A DNA stretch of 64,000 nucleotides from Ampullaceana balthica (taxonomy: Eukaryota > Mollusca > Gastropoda > Lymnaeidae): the NCBI GenBank assembly GCA_944989445.1, contig CALYLW010000337.1:434001-498000 (forward strand), given 5' to 3'. Below are positions 52,827 through 64,000 of this stretch, in pieces. Every line of letters starts with the position of its first letter. Position 1 is the first letter of the stretch. The notes under the pieces are model-generated. The model was not told the DNA's origin. It was given only the letters and a program-made list of their open reading frames with translations, and did no database searches. Position numbers and translations under genes: made by a program.

Positions 52827-55414
52827 ATGTGTGTGTGAGTGTGTGTGTTTTTATACCGTTTTTATTCTAGTATGCTTATCATTGTTGTTTAAATGTTATT
52901 AAATCCACCTCTTGCGTGGTTCACTTAATGAGAATTATTATCCTAATTATAACTATTGAATGTCTCAAATAGATATGATTAAAGCACAAAACGTTTAAAG
53001 AAATAACCGAGGTAGAATAAAATTCCTTTCATTATCCAATTATCATTACAAATTATAAGAACTCTAAAGACTTTTGATTTTTTTAAATGCACGTTCACCC
53101 TTATTTATTATTTTTAAGTCACCGAATTAAAAAAAAATAGGATTCACTATCAGTGGCTTCTCGTGAGTGAGTCGCAAGGGGAAATAGGTCATGTTGTATC
53201 TAGCTGTGTGAATGTAGAGATAAGAACAGTGTGTTTAAAAAAAGGGGGGTACTGAACGCATATTTAAAACATCCTGAAAAATCAGTATTTTAAGACCAAA
53301 CATTCCAGGAAGTAATATTAAAAAAAACATATGTGGTAAAAAAGGTGCCGGAACGCCGTAACAGGTGCGTTCTGATAGAAAAAAATATCATTGGATAAGA
53401 GTGTCCACGAGTGTGCATGTCTGTTGTTTATCGGCTGGTATGTGCTTGGGGCTCAATTCTCAGAGATGATAATGGCATCCGGTATCCCTTATTTCAATTG
53501 AAAATTTGATAAATATATTTTCACCTAGTTTAAATTTAAAAAATAAATATTTTGTCAGATATGTTGCGAAAACTTAAAAGGGCAACAAAGTCCAAAACAA
53601 ATATTTCAACATGGACCACAGCAAGGGTCACAACAATGGCCCAAACGTAGAGATTCGATTGTATCCGTTGAATACCAATCTGCCAGATTGTACGGCGATT
53701 TTTCTCCCAACATTGACTTGCACGGCTGCTCGGTGCCTCAGGCTAGAGACAACCTTGATGTTTTTCTGCCACAATGTACAAATAGTAAGTGAATAAATTG
53801 TCTACCCTGCACTACTTGTTGTAATGGCGAATACGTGAAGGTGATATGTTTTATTTTAAACATGTGTTTTACATAAATGATTAAAAGTAAACCATGTTGC
53901 GCACTTAACCAATTGTGTATAAGTGTGTGTGTGTGTGGTTATCCGTCAGTGTGTTGGTGTCGTCAACCTTTATTGGTTTAAATGTTTTCTCATACGCTCG
54001 ATAAGTTAACGTGAGTCTATTTGAACTTTAAAATGAATCATAACAGATTCGAAGATTTGAAATAAAAATAAAGCTCACTAGTTGGTAGTTCGAACTAAGA
54101 CACGACCAAGCATTTATCATTTTTCCATTATTTTATACTGTCATTAATTTCAATTTAAAACTTGTATAGGCTACGCAAGGAAAGATCATTGGTTCTCTTC
54201 AAATGTTCACACAGTAGCATACGAATACGTAAATTGGATACAGGAACGACAGTGTACAGTTCTACATTCTACTACAGCCCTACTCCTATCTCGCTACTCC
54301 CTAGGCGCCGGGTCACTCTCTCTGTCTCCCACAGTCCTCTCCTTATATTGGTAGTCAGAGGAATGTGGGTGACGTTGGAGATCGTCCTATGGCTCAAGTC
54401 GTAAAAACTTGTTCCATTCATGTTTTTCCCTGGCCACTATAAAATACTGTTGGCATTTCCCTGTCCCCTTGTCCTGTCTGGACACACTTAAAATCTCATT
54501 CATTGACCACTGCCCCATGACGTCCAAGGACCGTGGCCGAAATTGCTGGCACTTAAACTTGAGCTTTTGTTCCCAGGTAAGGGAAACAACAACCCACATT
54601 CCAATGTTCTGCCTGCCACTGATACTGGGTGAGGGGGAAGCGTTGGGGGCTGAAAATATTGTGGCGGACACTGCCACATATAGAAGATTATTACTTCTAG
54701 CATACGCATTTACTATTATTAGTAATTTAGCTAGAATGATCAGTTTCTCTTCATTAATTCCAGTCTTTTAGATTTAAAACAATCACTAATATATAGACAT
54801 TGATATTTTTTAATGGATGTTTATGTATTTTTTTAAAAGATCAAAATTCCTGTTGAAAACTGTATACTTATAATAGAAAAAATACTGAGTAAGACATTGT
54901 AACTAAATATTATCATTAATAACTGTATGTGCTTAGACCAACTCTCAAATTGTCTGAAGTCTAATACAAGTCCTAACTCTTCAACGTGCTATACTAGTGG
55001 CTCGGCCTAAGACACCGAGACCAAGGTCTCAAACGGTAAACTGAAATTTTCATGCGGTCTGAGCCCCGAGTTCACAAGTCGTCTTGACATACATGACAGA
55101 ACAACGCTCCATATCTTTTAACAGTTTTACCTTAAGTTTAAAGTTCGCTGATGAATGCAATAATTTTACTCTCTCATCTCTTCTTAGCTTCGACTGGAAC
55201 AACGATGGCGAAGCGGTGATAGACTTAAAGAATTCTAAAGCTCTTAAGAAAGCGAAGTAATTAATTTTTTTAGTTTGTATTTGTTTTGTTTCTTTAAGTA
55301 TCTGTTTTTTTTTAAAGTAGTTAATCGTGTTTTAGGTGGCTTAAAAATATCATTGAAGTTAATCATTCCCAGACTTTAAAATATTAGATCGTGCAGACTA
55401 TCTTTAGAGAATAA

Positions 55415-55522
55415 TTTACACTATATTTACACTATATTTATACTATATTTATACTATATTTATACTAAATTTATACTATATTTATACTATATTTATACTA
55501 TATTTATACTATATTTATTCTA
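55415..55522. repeat. 12-bp tandem repeat downstream of Smr copy 2
   Basis: About nine units of ACTATATTTAT(A), with minor variants. Absent from the aligned place downstream of copy 1 (about 38700). Confidence 0.85.
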
Positions 55523-57830
55523 ATTGACACATTTAGAGTAGATGGATTCCTAACGAAAATATTTTCATCAATAAACGGAGCTCTCCGCGGTGACTTTAGA
55601 CAATTTGCCAACTCATTGATGCCAATTAAATTGATTAGAAATGGTATTGAAATGACCACGTATTCTCAATTTGTACATGGCATTGGCAATCTGCTGTTCT
55701 CACTTTAATTTAAACTCTGTCACATCGATGTTAAAGTTTTCATGTGTATTCCTAGTTATACATTCTCCGTATAGTACCAGCAGTTAACTTATGGTAATGT
55801 TCTGTAGGAGCGGCACATAACGCCATCGTCATGGTAGGGAATCTTGGCCTGGGTCTTAATTAAGAAAACAATATTTAAATTTTGAAAACAATTAGAATTC
55901 GTTTCTGCTCGCTAATTAAAAAAATACAGATGTATAAAATTAAATATGTGTTTACTCCATTTTTAGATCTAATAAATATATCAATGTTGAGAAACTTTTT
56001 TTTTGCAAAGCAATCAGTAATACATTTTTAATTTTAAAAATTCCCGCAACTTTTTATTCATTGACAGTATGACAAAAATGTGTAACTTAGAATTTTTATT
56101 TAATGCCTCAGATCATTTTCCATGAAACGCCAACAAAACAATAATATAATGTATTTTTTTTCAACCTGAAAATAACTTAGTATTTCTGGAAAAAAAATTA
56201 ATTAAAAACTTAGTATACTTGTTATATTAATTTCTTAATGCCAGCTTTTCTAGATAGGTAATTTCCGTCATATTTGTTTTAGAACTTACTTCGAATAATG
56301 ATACGATCGAAGTCGCAAATTACTATTCAAAAAATGTCTATGCAAATATAATGGAACTAGAGTTTTTAAATAATATTTATACATTTTGTGTGTTTATTTG
56401 CATACCTAATTTTTTTCTTTTTTTAATTTTCATTTTAATATTTTATCTATATATAATTTTGCAATATGCAGGGATATCAAAAACCATGGGCATACAATCA
56501 TAAATAATTTTAAATTATTGTTTAAAATTGTAATTGTTTGCAGTTTCAAAAACCAGAAACAGACGTCATAGTTGTTGTTATTCACTTACTGTAACACTTA
56601 AAGGTCAACATATCATATTAACATTTTTAATCATAAACGCACTACAGATCATCATCTCTTGCAGGCGATGAATAACAATGATGTATTACGTCAGATTATT
56701 TTTTTTTAAAAAGGTTCACAAGTAGATTTGGACAACATGTAAGAGCAAAGTATAGGAAACAGTTTCTTAATGTGTGAGCAAAAGTGCATAGTTTTTTTTA
56801 TTTTTTTTAGGCTACACATGTTGCATTACTAAAAAAAATATGTTGCTTTTAAAAGCGTTTTATTTTAAAAGTGTTTATAACCTCATCAAAGTAGCGTTTT
56901 CATTTTACTATGTGATTTTAAAATTCATTCCCTAACATGATTTAATTAAAATACATTTTTTCAAAACAAATTGGATTTTACTTTTTGTTTTTTCTTGAAC
57001 TGCACATTAACAAAAGATTCATTAAATCTACATCGAGTTTTCTGGTTTGTTTGTTTCTTTCAATCTTCGGGGCGTGATTTGGTATGTGACAATGTTCAAG
57101 AGAAATTTGTGTTTATCAACGTATTTAAGGGTCAGATTAAATCATTGTGTCTCTTCCGAAAGGCACCTCAGCTCATCACTGGAGCTTTTCTTTGACAACA
57201 CGCCTCCGTGGCTCCCTTTAGAGCTTTTTTTTACTCCTAGTAAATGCTGTTTTGACTCCAATTAAACTCATAACCATTGCAAACAGCGTACGTTAATCTA
57301 GATTCATCTGTTTGGTTTCTGTGGTTTGACACTGAAAAACCCGATACAAACTTGGATTTCACTCTTCAGGTAATGGGAATCAGGTATCACGTTTGAGTTT
57401 GGGACCAGTAGCGAATTTTATTTTTTCCCCTCAACTTTTACGTATAGATTACCCAGGTTGAGGTACAGGTTTCATTTCCAGAAACTCCAATGCAAATATA
57501 AGCTCTGCTATAAAGGAAGCACCAGTCTTTGAGATGACACTAACGCATGTTTATTAGTTCTTTATCGTGTACCCCTTGTGGTTCTGGGGCCAGCCAGCAA
57601 ACTATTAAACCAGTTAAGGAAATTCACCAACAAAATGAGATTAAGATTCAACACACGTGCCATGTCCAGCATATGTGCACTGTCAAAGCTATGTGCACAC
57701 ATAACCGCCCAAGCAACTGTAAATTACATGTGCCCTACAAGACAAGTGTGCACTGTAGAATACATTTGCCCTGCAACAAAATTATGTTAATAAATAAAAG
57801 AGTATCTATAGTTTAACTTTTTAATCTCGT
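55523..57830 (+). repeat. 3' flanking segment of Smr copy 2, paralogous to 38760-41847
   Basis: Aligns in order with the copy 1 flank, without the Tigger/Penelope insertion: GGAGCTCTCCGC.GTG, ATGGTATTGAAAT, ATCGAGTTTTCTGGTTTG, CCTCAGCTCATCACTGG, GTGGTTCTGGGGCCAGCCAG. No gene seen. Confidence 0.7.
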
Positions 57831-58838
57831 TCTTGCTTGAAGTTAGAACAAGACTTTGTAAATATTTAAATATTCTTTAAATTGCTATATTAATTTGAAA
57901 TATGTTCGTAATTTAAAGGTGTAACGTGTGTATATTTTTGTAAACCCTGTAATCTATTTTCTGTTTAGAGTAAGCCTTTGTAGTTGTAAATTGGAACTAT
58001 GTTCATAAGTTAAAAGTTTATTAAACTTTATTTTCTAAACATTTATCTTTTATTCACTTTTGTGTTGTAGTTGTAAACTAGTCTATTTAAATTATTGGTG
58101 TTTTTTTTTCATTTTATTTTGTTTTTTTAAATTTATTTTTCTTTTTGGGAGGGTTAATCAAATGTTGACTAAATTTTACAGGGGGGTCTCTGGGAGTTTG
58201 ACAAGTTGTTGACAGGGGGGTGGGTAAAAATCGCCAAAAACTTGTTGACATAATTAATGGGCAGCCCCTTACCTGGTGATATATATTACTTATGTTAAGT
58301 AGGAGTGTATACCTCATTTGCTGTTGGACAAAATTTTATGTCGCATTCTAGAGTGAATAAATTACCGTATATACTCGTATAGCCCGTTCGTTGATAAGAT
58401 GCACACACACACTTTTGGAAGAGAAAAGTATTAAAAGTGTATAACCCGCTCGCAAGCCGACCGGGCCCCCCCCCCAAAATAATAGGAAGGCTTAAAGCTA
58501 CAAGCTAAGTCGGTCATTATGATTGTTTACTTTGTACTGCCTATCTTTGTCTTTGTGCTCTTTGTTAGGCAAGAGTTACCAGTAATTTTAAAAAATTCTT
58601 TGGTAAACAGGGACGAAAGCGCGTACATTAAAATTCGTTGTTGAAAACAACATTTGTAAAACAATTTATTATACGTTTACAAAAATAAATAAAAGGATTA
58701 AGTAAGGTAAGTGCAGATGTTTAATTATATATTATAGCTTCTGGTAGAGCAGTCGAATCTTTTAGAATGTAGAAAAAGACCTTGATGATCTACAATAACA
58801 ACCCCGATATTCAATATCCATGCAGAAATCACCTATGG
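57831..58838. other. AT-rich spacer before copy 3 with a MITE remnant
   Basis: 58140-58275 contains G-rich strings and ends TTAATGGGCAGCCCC next to TTA, a diverged end of the GGGGCCGTCC MITE family. 58275-58365 matches the 5' flank block of 49795. A C-run lies at 58467-58475. No gene seen. Confidence 0.5.
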
Positions 58839-59261
58839 GGCCGTCCATAAATGACGTCACGCAATTTTTACCGATTTTTGACCCCCTCCCCCCCCTCGTC
58901 ACGCGACGTCACAAAAACTTAGACCCCCCCCCTCTAAAAATACGTCACAAATCTTTGAAACAAAACTTTATTTTCTATTTGAAAATAAGTATGTTTCAAA
59001 TCACTTTTATTGTCATTTAAGTATTTATTATTTATTTAGTGAAGATCTAAATTGTAATATCGTAACCCGCGTGAAGCATTTTTAAAAAACGTTTAACCCG
59101 CCTTCAGAAAACGAACTGTGGTTAACATCCTTAGCTTATATTTTATTTTAATGCATGCAAATTAAACATTGACTATTGATCATCACGGTTAACGTCTTTG
59201 TTTAGAAAAAAAATTATTTAAAAATAACATTTTTAAAATGTATTTTTTTAAATCCCTTATA

Positions 59262-59812
59262 TTAACTTCACGGCCGTCTCTGTCTCTCTCTCTGTCTCTC
59301 TCTCATCATCTCATGGGCTCGGCGGGCGGAAAAACAAAAGTCGAAAATGACCCACTTCCAATGATCCGATCGAACTGAAATTCGGCACACGGACCCGTCT
59401 TACCTAACAATGCATCGTATCAAAATTTCAGATCGATCGAACGTACCGTAATTAAATTAATGCATTTTTAGTTTATCCTTATATGAGGTATGTAATTTAA
59501 ATTCACGATTTGTTATTGTTTTTTTGCCACGTGAAAGTTTGAGCATTGAGGCGACCCAACGAAACGACGGTGCGCTTTTGTTTACATTTTACGTGTCACT
59601 CTGAGCTCGGTCAAGCGAATCGGTGACCAGACTTTTCCCCTCTCCCCCACCCACCCCTCCCCCCAACCCTCCCCGACCCACCCCTTCACTAGGGTTATGA
59701 TGCAAAGTTGAGTTATGACAGATTCAGTCTGTAAATGTTTGAAAATAATCAATACTGTTAGTTACGTCTCATATATAAGGGATTTATAGTCAAAAACTTT
59801 GTTTTTACGGGT
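59262..59812 (-). repeat. type A dispersed repeat, copy A3
   Basis: About 550 bp, reversed: starts AAATCCCTTATATTAACTTC and ends CTTTGTTTTTACGGGTTTG. The target TTTTTTTAAATCCCT is found on both sides. The paralogous empty site at about 46190-46201 has the single sequence TTTTTTTAAATCCCTCAATG. Confidence 0.82.
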
Positions 59813-60341
59813 TTGTTTTTTTAAATCCCTCAATTGACTGACGGGCATCCCGTAAGACAGAGGTCGGCGAACAGAGGTAAACAACCTGAACTGGGGTCAA
59901 AAAGGGAATTCTTGGGGGTAATGCAGACTCATTTGGGACATATAACATCCACTACAATCCACTAGATAGATTAAAATACGTCATGTGTAGGTGTACGCTT
60001 GGAACATATGCCCATTATTAAACAGGTTCCTTCCAGAAAATGCATTTTTTTTAAAATTTGACAACTATGTAGATTTCTTACCTACGCACTATATGAAGAC
60101 ACCTAAATCTACCCTACTTTCATTTATATTGACACGAGTGACAATAATCTTAATCCACATGACTTGTCTTTATCACGTATCATTTCTGTGATATTTAAAA
60201 TTAATGCCTTAAAAACTGAGCTAAGAAGAAAAGTTGTTTTGTTCTCCTCTCGAATTGCGATGTCAATAATTTGATGCATTCAATAAAGTTAATGAATACT
60301 TGACTAATTTTAAATGGGCTCATTTACCACTATATCTAGAA

Positions 60342-60516
60342 CAGTGCTCCTCAAACTTTTTAGTATTGCGGACCAGCAGGAATTTTTTCCATTGTACCAG
60401 GGACCGATGCACTATTTTCCCTGCACTGACAATTTTTTCTGTCCTTTTTTGAGGACCGGCAGCGGATGGCCCACGGACTGGCACCGGTCCGCGGACCACC
60501 AATTTGAGAAGCACTG
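60342..60516. mobile_element. 175-bp hAT MITE with perfect target duplication
   Basis: Ends CAGTGCTCCTCAAACTTTTT and AATTTGAGAAGCACTG, duplication ATCTAGAA on both sides (60334-60341, 60517-60524). The paralogous site at about 48495 reads ATATCTAGAAGACTAG with no insert. A related right end (CATTGAGAAGCACTG) occurs at about 61023-61037. Confidence 0.93.
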
Positions 60517-61638
60517 ATCTAGAAGACTAGAATGGCCAGGGGCGTTTGACCAAAAACCATCGAACAATTATATCAAACTTAAAACGTTTTTAATTCTATC
60601 AAATAGATTCCCTCCCCCCTCCCCTTTTAAAGAAAAAGGATATTCCGTGTCGTTTTGACTTAAAATATCTACACATAATCCTATTCAAATCATTTTAAGA
60701 CACTTGTCATGCTTGTAAAACTCACCAGTAGTATTTTCGGGGAGGGGGTGCTAAAGTTGCTCCCCCAAATCCCCGAGTCACGTGAGCAGGACCTATAGTC
60801 TGTAACGCATACATAAACTTGTATATTTTGTTGTAACGGGCATGAGAGAACCAAACGGAGCTGCGGTTAGATCACAAATGCTTTGATGTCAACATCACAC
60901 GACGCAGTGTAACAATTTCATATGTTATCTTGTGGATTCTCAAACTTAAGGATTATAATTAGATTTAATTTTAGTGTCTTGATAGCATACGCCAACCAGC
61001 GTCTGATGGCCTACCGACCGGCACATTGAGAAGCACTGATTTTTTTTTAAAGAAAAAAAAGTCATTAAATAAATTGTAAGCGACCAAATATTTCAGTGGA
61101 AGTTTTATTTAAAGTTACCCTTTTGATGTGACGTCACATTTCTTCAACCCCCCTCCCTCCCCCTCGTCACGCAACGTCACAAAAGTGTGACCCCCCTCCC
61201 CCCCTAGGTGCGTGACGTCATTTATGGACGGCCCCTATGACCCGCTCGTAAGCCGACCCCCAACTTTTACCCCTAGAATTTGTCCAAAAAAGTTCGGCTT
61301 GCGAACGAGTATATACGGTATATACGTGTATTACCTGTTACATGCTGTTTTTGTGTTTAATTGCATCTAGTATCAGTAAATATAACGCTTGTTTACATAG
61401 CATCATAAACAGTTCCCTGGTGGAACACGGGGGGTTAATTTTCCACGTGGATGGGAATGGAAATAAATTTTACTCTTACTTTATAAAGGGAAAATCCGAT
61501 ATGTTTAAAAAGCATTAAAAGACGAAAGTATACTTCGTAACATGGCCCACCTCTAGGAAAATCTTAAATAGTCACCAAAATTTATTTAAATATAACTTTA
61601 TTTTATTGACTGCCTTAGTCCCGTGTAGGATCCAAGAC

Positions 61639-64000
61639 ATGGAGTTGTTCGGCTTGTGTTTCGTGTGCTTTGCTGGCATTATTATTCTAATTTTACTGAT
61701 CGTTGTAGGTATTTAATAAATTTATGAATATTTATTTAAGTGTAGCACAGCCCATGAGTTGACTAAAAACTTGTAAAATCGGTTACTTTTGGATATGAGT
61801 GCTTTCAAGCCTTTTTTTTAAAAATGTATTGTCAATAAAACATGTCACGTAACATCCTATATATAATTAAAGTCCAGACAGATGAAGAAGACCCGCAAAA
61901 CAGGTGAGATATACGATACAGACATCGTGAAATGCGTTGGGTTATTTAAGCACTAGCAGGTACACACATGTTCTAAACATTTAGAGAGGACGTGTTTTAA
62001 AAGTATGTCTAAATTAATTCATCACGTTTTTCTAATCGCAATTAATCAAATCGTTTTGTGTGTGTGTGTTTTTATCGCTATTATTCTAGTATGCTTATCA
62101 TTGTTATTTAAGTGCTGTTAACTCAACCTTTTGCATAGTTCACTTAAAGAGAGTTATAATCCTTATTATAACCATTCAAGTTCTCAAATAAATATGATTA
62201 AAGCACAAAAATGTTCAAACAGACAATTACGGCAAAACAAAATTCCTTTCATTATCCGATTATCTTTACAAACTACAAGCACTCAAATGCCTTTTGATTT
62301 TTTTGAAAATTCACGTTCACTCTTTTTTTTATTATTTCAAATATTTGCATGTCACTGAATTCAAAATCACGATTCATTGCCAGTGGCGTCTCCTATGTGT
62401 GTCGCGCTGTAAGGGGAAATAGGCCAGGTTGTATCGGTATGTGCAGATAAGAGTGTCCACGAGTGTTTATGTCTGAAGTTTAGCGGCTGGTATGTGCATG
62501 GGGCTCAATTCTCAGTGTTGACTGCGGCATCCCGTATCCTTATTTCAATTGAACATTTTGATAACTATATTGTCTCCTAATTAACTTTTTAAAAAAAATT
62601 CTTAGAAATGTTGCGAAAACCCAGAAGAGCCACAGCAAATATTCCAACAAGGACCACATCAAGGGTCACATGAATGGAACCAACAGAGAGATGCGGATGC
62701 ATTGGTTCAATTAGAATCTCGCAGACTCTACGGCAGTAAGTCTCCATCCATTGACTTGCACGGCTACTCGGTGGCTGAGGCTAGAGACAAGCTTGATGTT
62801 TTTCTGCCCAAATGTTCAGATAGTAAGTGAATAAATATTATACCCTGTTATCCTAGTTTGAATGGCGAAGGCGTGGAGGCGATATGTTTTATTTTAATCA
62901 TGTATTTTAATCAATTGATTAAAGGTTAACTATGTTGCTTTTTTATAGAAATTGTGTGCGTGTATGTGTGGCTGTCTGTCAGTGTGTTTGTGTAGTCAAC
63001 CTAAATTGGTTTGCATGTTTTCTCATCCTTTCGATAAGTTATTGTGAGTCTATTTGCACTTCAATTGAATTGTAACAGATTCGTAGATTTGAAATAAAAA
63101 TAAAGCTCATAAGTTCGAACTGAGGTATGATCACGTTGTTTAACACACACATAAGAAATTAAATAATTAATAAATTACTACAATCATTGACTATGGCGGA
63201 TTAAGGAGGCTGGGGGACTGAAGGGGCTAAAGCCAGGGGCCCCCGATGATTTAGGGGCCCCCAAATTTAGTATATTTTATAAGAAATATGGAAAAATGTT
63301 TGCATTAATTCCTGAAAATATCATAGAGGGGAAAAGTCTGGCCGCCGATCGCTTGGGCGAGCTCAGCGTGACACGAAAAATGTAAACAAAAGCACGCCGG
63401 TATTTGGATGGGTCGACGTCAAAGCTTCAACTCAAACTCTCACGTGGGAAAAAAAACCAATAACAAACCGTGAATTTGAATTACATACGTTATAGAAGGA
63501 TAAACTAAAAATGCATTAATTAATTTACGGTACGTTCGATCGATCTGAAATTTTGATGCGATGCATTGTTAGGTGAGACGGGTCCGTGTGCCAAATTTCA
63601 GCTCGATCGGATTACGGGAAAAGGGTCATTTTCAACTTTTGTTTTTCCGCCCGCCCGCCCAAGACAGAGATGACGACAGAGAGACAGAGACGCCGGTGAA
63701 GCTAATATAAGGGATTGAAAAAGGGGGTGGGAGTGGGTGGCAAAAAAGCTCTTGCGTTCACTTGCCCGTTCACTTGCTTTGTTTCTTCACAGAAAACGTG
63801 AGATTCGTAGTGTACTGGTTATCACGCCCGCCTCATACGGGGCGGTCCTGGGTTTAAGCCCCAGCGAAAACATTTTTTTTTAATTTTTAAAAATGTCTGT
63901 TTGTGCCCATTCTTTTACCCCTTTATTGCCTACACTAGCTGATCCACAGCGTAGCATACTCTGCTAATGATTTAGTGACAAGTGAAGACTTCCTGAAAGA
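61639..64000 (+). CDS. Smr copy 3: membrane-anchored Smr-domain protein, exons 1-2, runs off the window
   Basis: Exon 1 61639-61704 (MELFGLCFVCFAG and a hydrophobic run, 22 residues; donor GTAGGT, weaker than the GTAAGT of copies 1 and 2). Exon 2 62606-62822 after CTTAG, donor GTAAGT, 217 nt, open. It gives KCCENPEEP, a Gln-rich linker, SRRLYGSKSPSIDLHGYSV and AEARDKLDVFLPKC; DLHG is at residues 72-75. Exons 3 and 4 are not found before 64000; the place where exon 3 lies in copies 1 and 2 is occupied by a repeat insertion from about 63190. Both exons read cleanly, so this may be a working gene, but that cannot be judged without the rest. Confidence 0.78.
63340..63716 (+). repeat. type A dispersed repeat, copy A4, 5'-incomplete
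   Basis: Contains GTCTGGCCGCCGATCGCTTG, TTCGATCGATCTGAAATTTT, AAATTTCAGCTCGATCGG and a 3' end GCTAATATAAGGGATTG. The CCGTAAAAACAAAG 5' block is missing. It lies in intron 2 of Smr copy 3. Confidence 0.75.
63801..63872 (+). tRNA. tRNA-Val-like pseudogene or SINE head
   Basis: TAGTGTACTGGTTATCACG and GGTCCTGGGTTTAAGCCCCAG correspond to the D arm/A box and T arm of tRNA-Val. The anticodon loop CTCATAC would read CAT instead of CAC. The anticodon stem has two mismatches, the acceptor stem pairs only in part, and the B box (GGTTTAAGCCC) is changed. Probably not a functional tRNA. Confidence 0.45.

Larger units (their letters stand above)
51151..55260 (+). pseudogene. Smr copy 2, decayed exon 3
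   Basis: Exon 1 (51151-51216, GTAAGT) encodes a 22-residue hydrophobic anchor starting MELLGV. Exon 2 (53559-53784, GTAAGT) is open and gives ICCENLKG, a Gln-rich linker about 24 residues longer than in copy 1, and NIDLHGCSVPQARDNLDVFL. Exon 4 (55188-55260) gives WNNDGEAVIDL plus a basic tail ending KKAK, nine codons longer than copy 1. Exon 3 follows a TATAG acceptor at 54169, but the frame runs to a stop near 54355 without Smr motifs. In a shifted frame TGTTVYS stands where copy 1 has TGRGLHS, so the key loop is lost. It is most likely a recent pseudogene; a truncated product without the second half of the domain is possible. Confidence 0.75.
58839..61234. mobile_element. PIF/Harbinger-like MITE split by a ~1.95-kb segment
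   Basis: The left part (58839-59095) starts GGGGCCGTCCATAAATGACG; the right part (about 61048-61234) ends CGTCATTTATGGACGGCCCC. TAT lies on both sides. Between them is the segment paralogous to 46061-46945 and 48350-48790, which carries a type A repeat and a hAT MITE. Confidence 0.75.

Noticed and set aside
53611..53796. 61-residue frame starting with ATG in Smr copy 2
   Set aside because: It is a shadow frame of exon 2; the exon reads in another phase, where DLHG and the splice phases match the other copies.
54409..54771. 120-residue plus-strand frame downstream of decayed exon 3
   Set aside because: No domain, no splice context, and overlapping minus-strand frames of equal size. It sits in what should be intron 3.
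63801..63872. Functional tRNA-Val
   Set aside because: Anticodon and acceptor stems have several mismatches and the anticodon position reads CAT. It is kept only as a tRNA-like sequence.

Overview
The window is eukaryotic, AT-rich, intron-containing and packed with transposable elements. No prokaryotic features are present. The repeat set (a tRNA-headed SINE and a LINE that both end in GATAA repeats, CR1/Jockey-type LINEs, Penelope, Ginger, and hAT elements with ZMYM1-like transposases) suggests a lophotrochozoan, most likely a gastropod mollusc. That assignment is inference; nothing here names the species.

The main host-gene content is a direct (+) strand array of small spliced genes. Each encodes a membrane-anchored Smr-domain protein. 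Copy 1 (32035-38476) reads intact through four exons: a 66-nt exon for a 22-residue hydrophobic anchor, an exon with the DLHG motif, an exon with the TGRGLHS motif, and a short terminal exon. Copy 2 (51151-55260) keeps exons 1, 2 and 4, but exon 3 has decayed. Copy 3 starts at 61639 and leaves the window after exon 2. A diverged fourth member may lie upstream (exon candidates at 21481, 22282 and 28390, with another 66-nt first exon). The introns, upstream regions and downstream regions of the copies also align, so whole segments of roughly 7 kb or more were duplicated. A separate pair of exons at 1562-2511 looks like the 3' end of a single-pass membrane protein gene entering from the left.

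Layout: 1-2960, end of the unknown membrane-protein gene plus repeats; 3-12 kb, LINE and hAT remnants, GA/CT-rich DNA and a 1.65-kb higher-order minisatellite; 12.1-19.5 kb, a head-to-tail cluster of an unclassified repeat (type B) holding a hAT that itself holds a second hAT, followed by another ZMYM1-like hAT relic and LINE ends; 19.5-30.5 kb, LINE tails, PIF/Harbinger-like MITEs, a hAT with GGATCCGG motifs, a dead Ginger element and the possible fourth gene copy; 31.6-43 kb, Smr copy 1 with a 53-bp satellite in intron 1, a hAT in intron 3, and a Penelope inside a pogo/Tigger-like element downstream; 43-49.5 kb, hAT, LINE, SINE and MITE pile-up; 49.5-57.8 kb, Smr copy 2; 57.8-64 kb, MITE, type A repeats and Smr copy 3.

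Because the segments are paralogous, many insertions can be compared with an empty site elsewhere in the window. This gives element boundaries, target-site duplications and an order of events. Most long reading frames here are simple-sequence or transposon artefacts, not genes.
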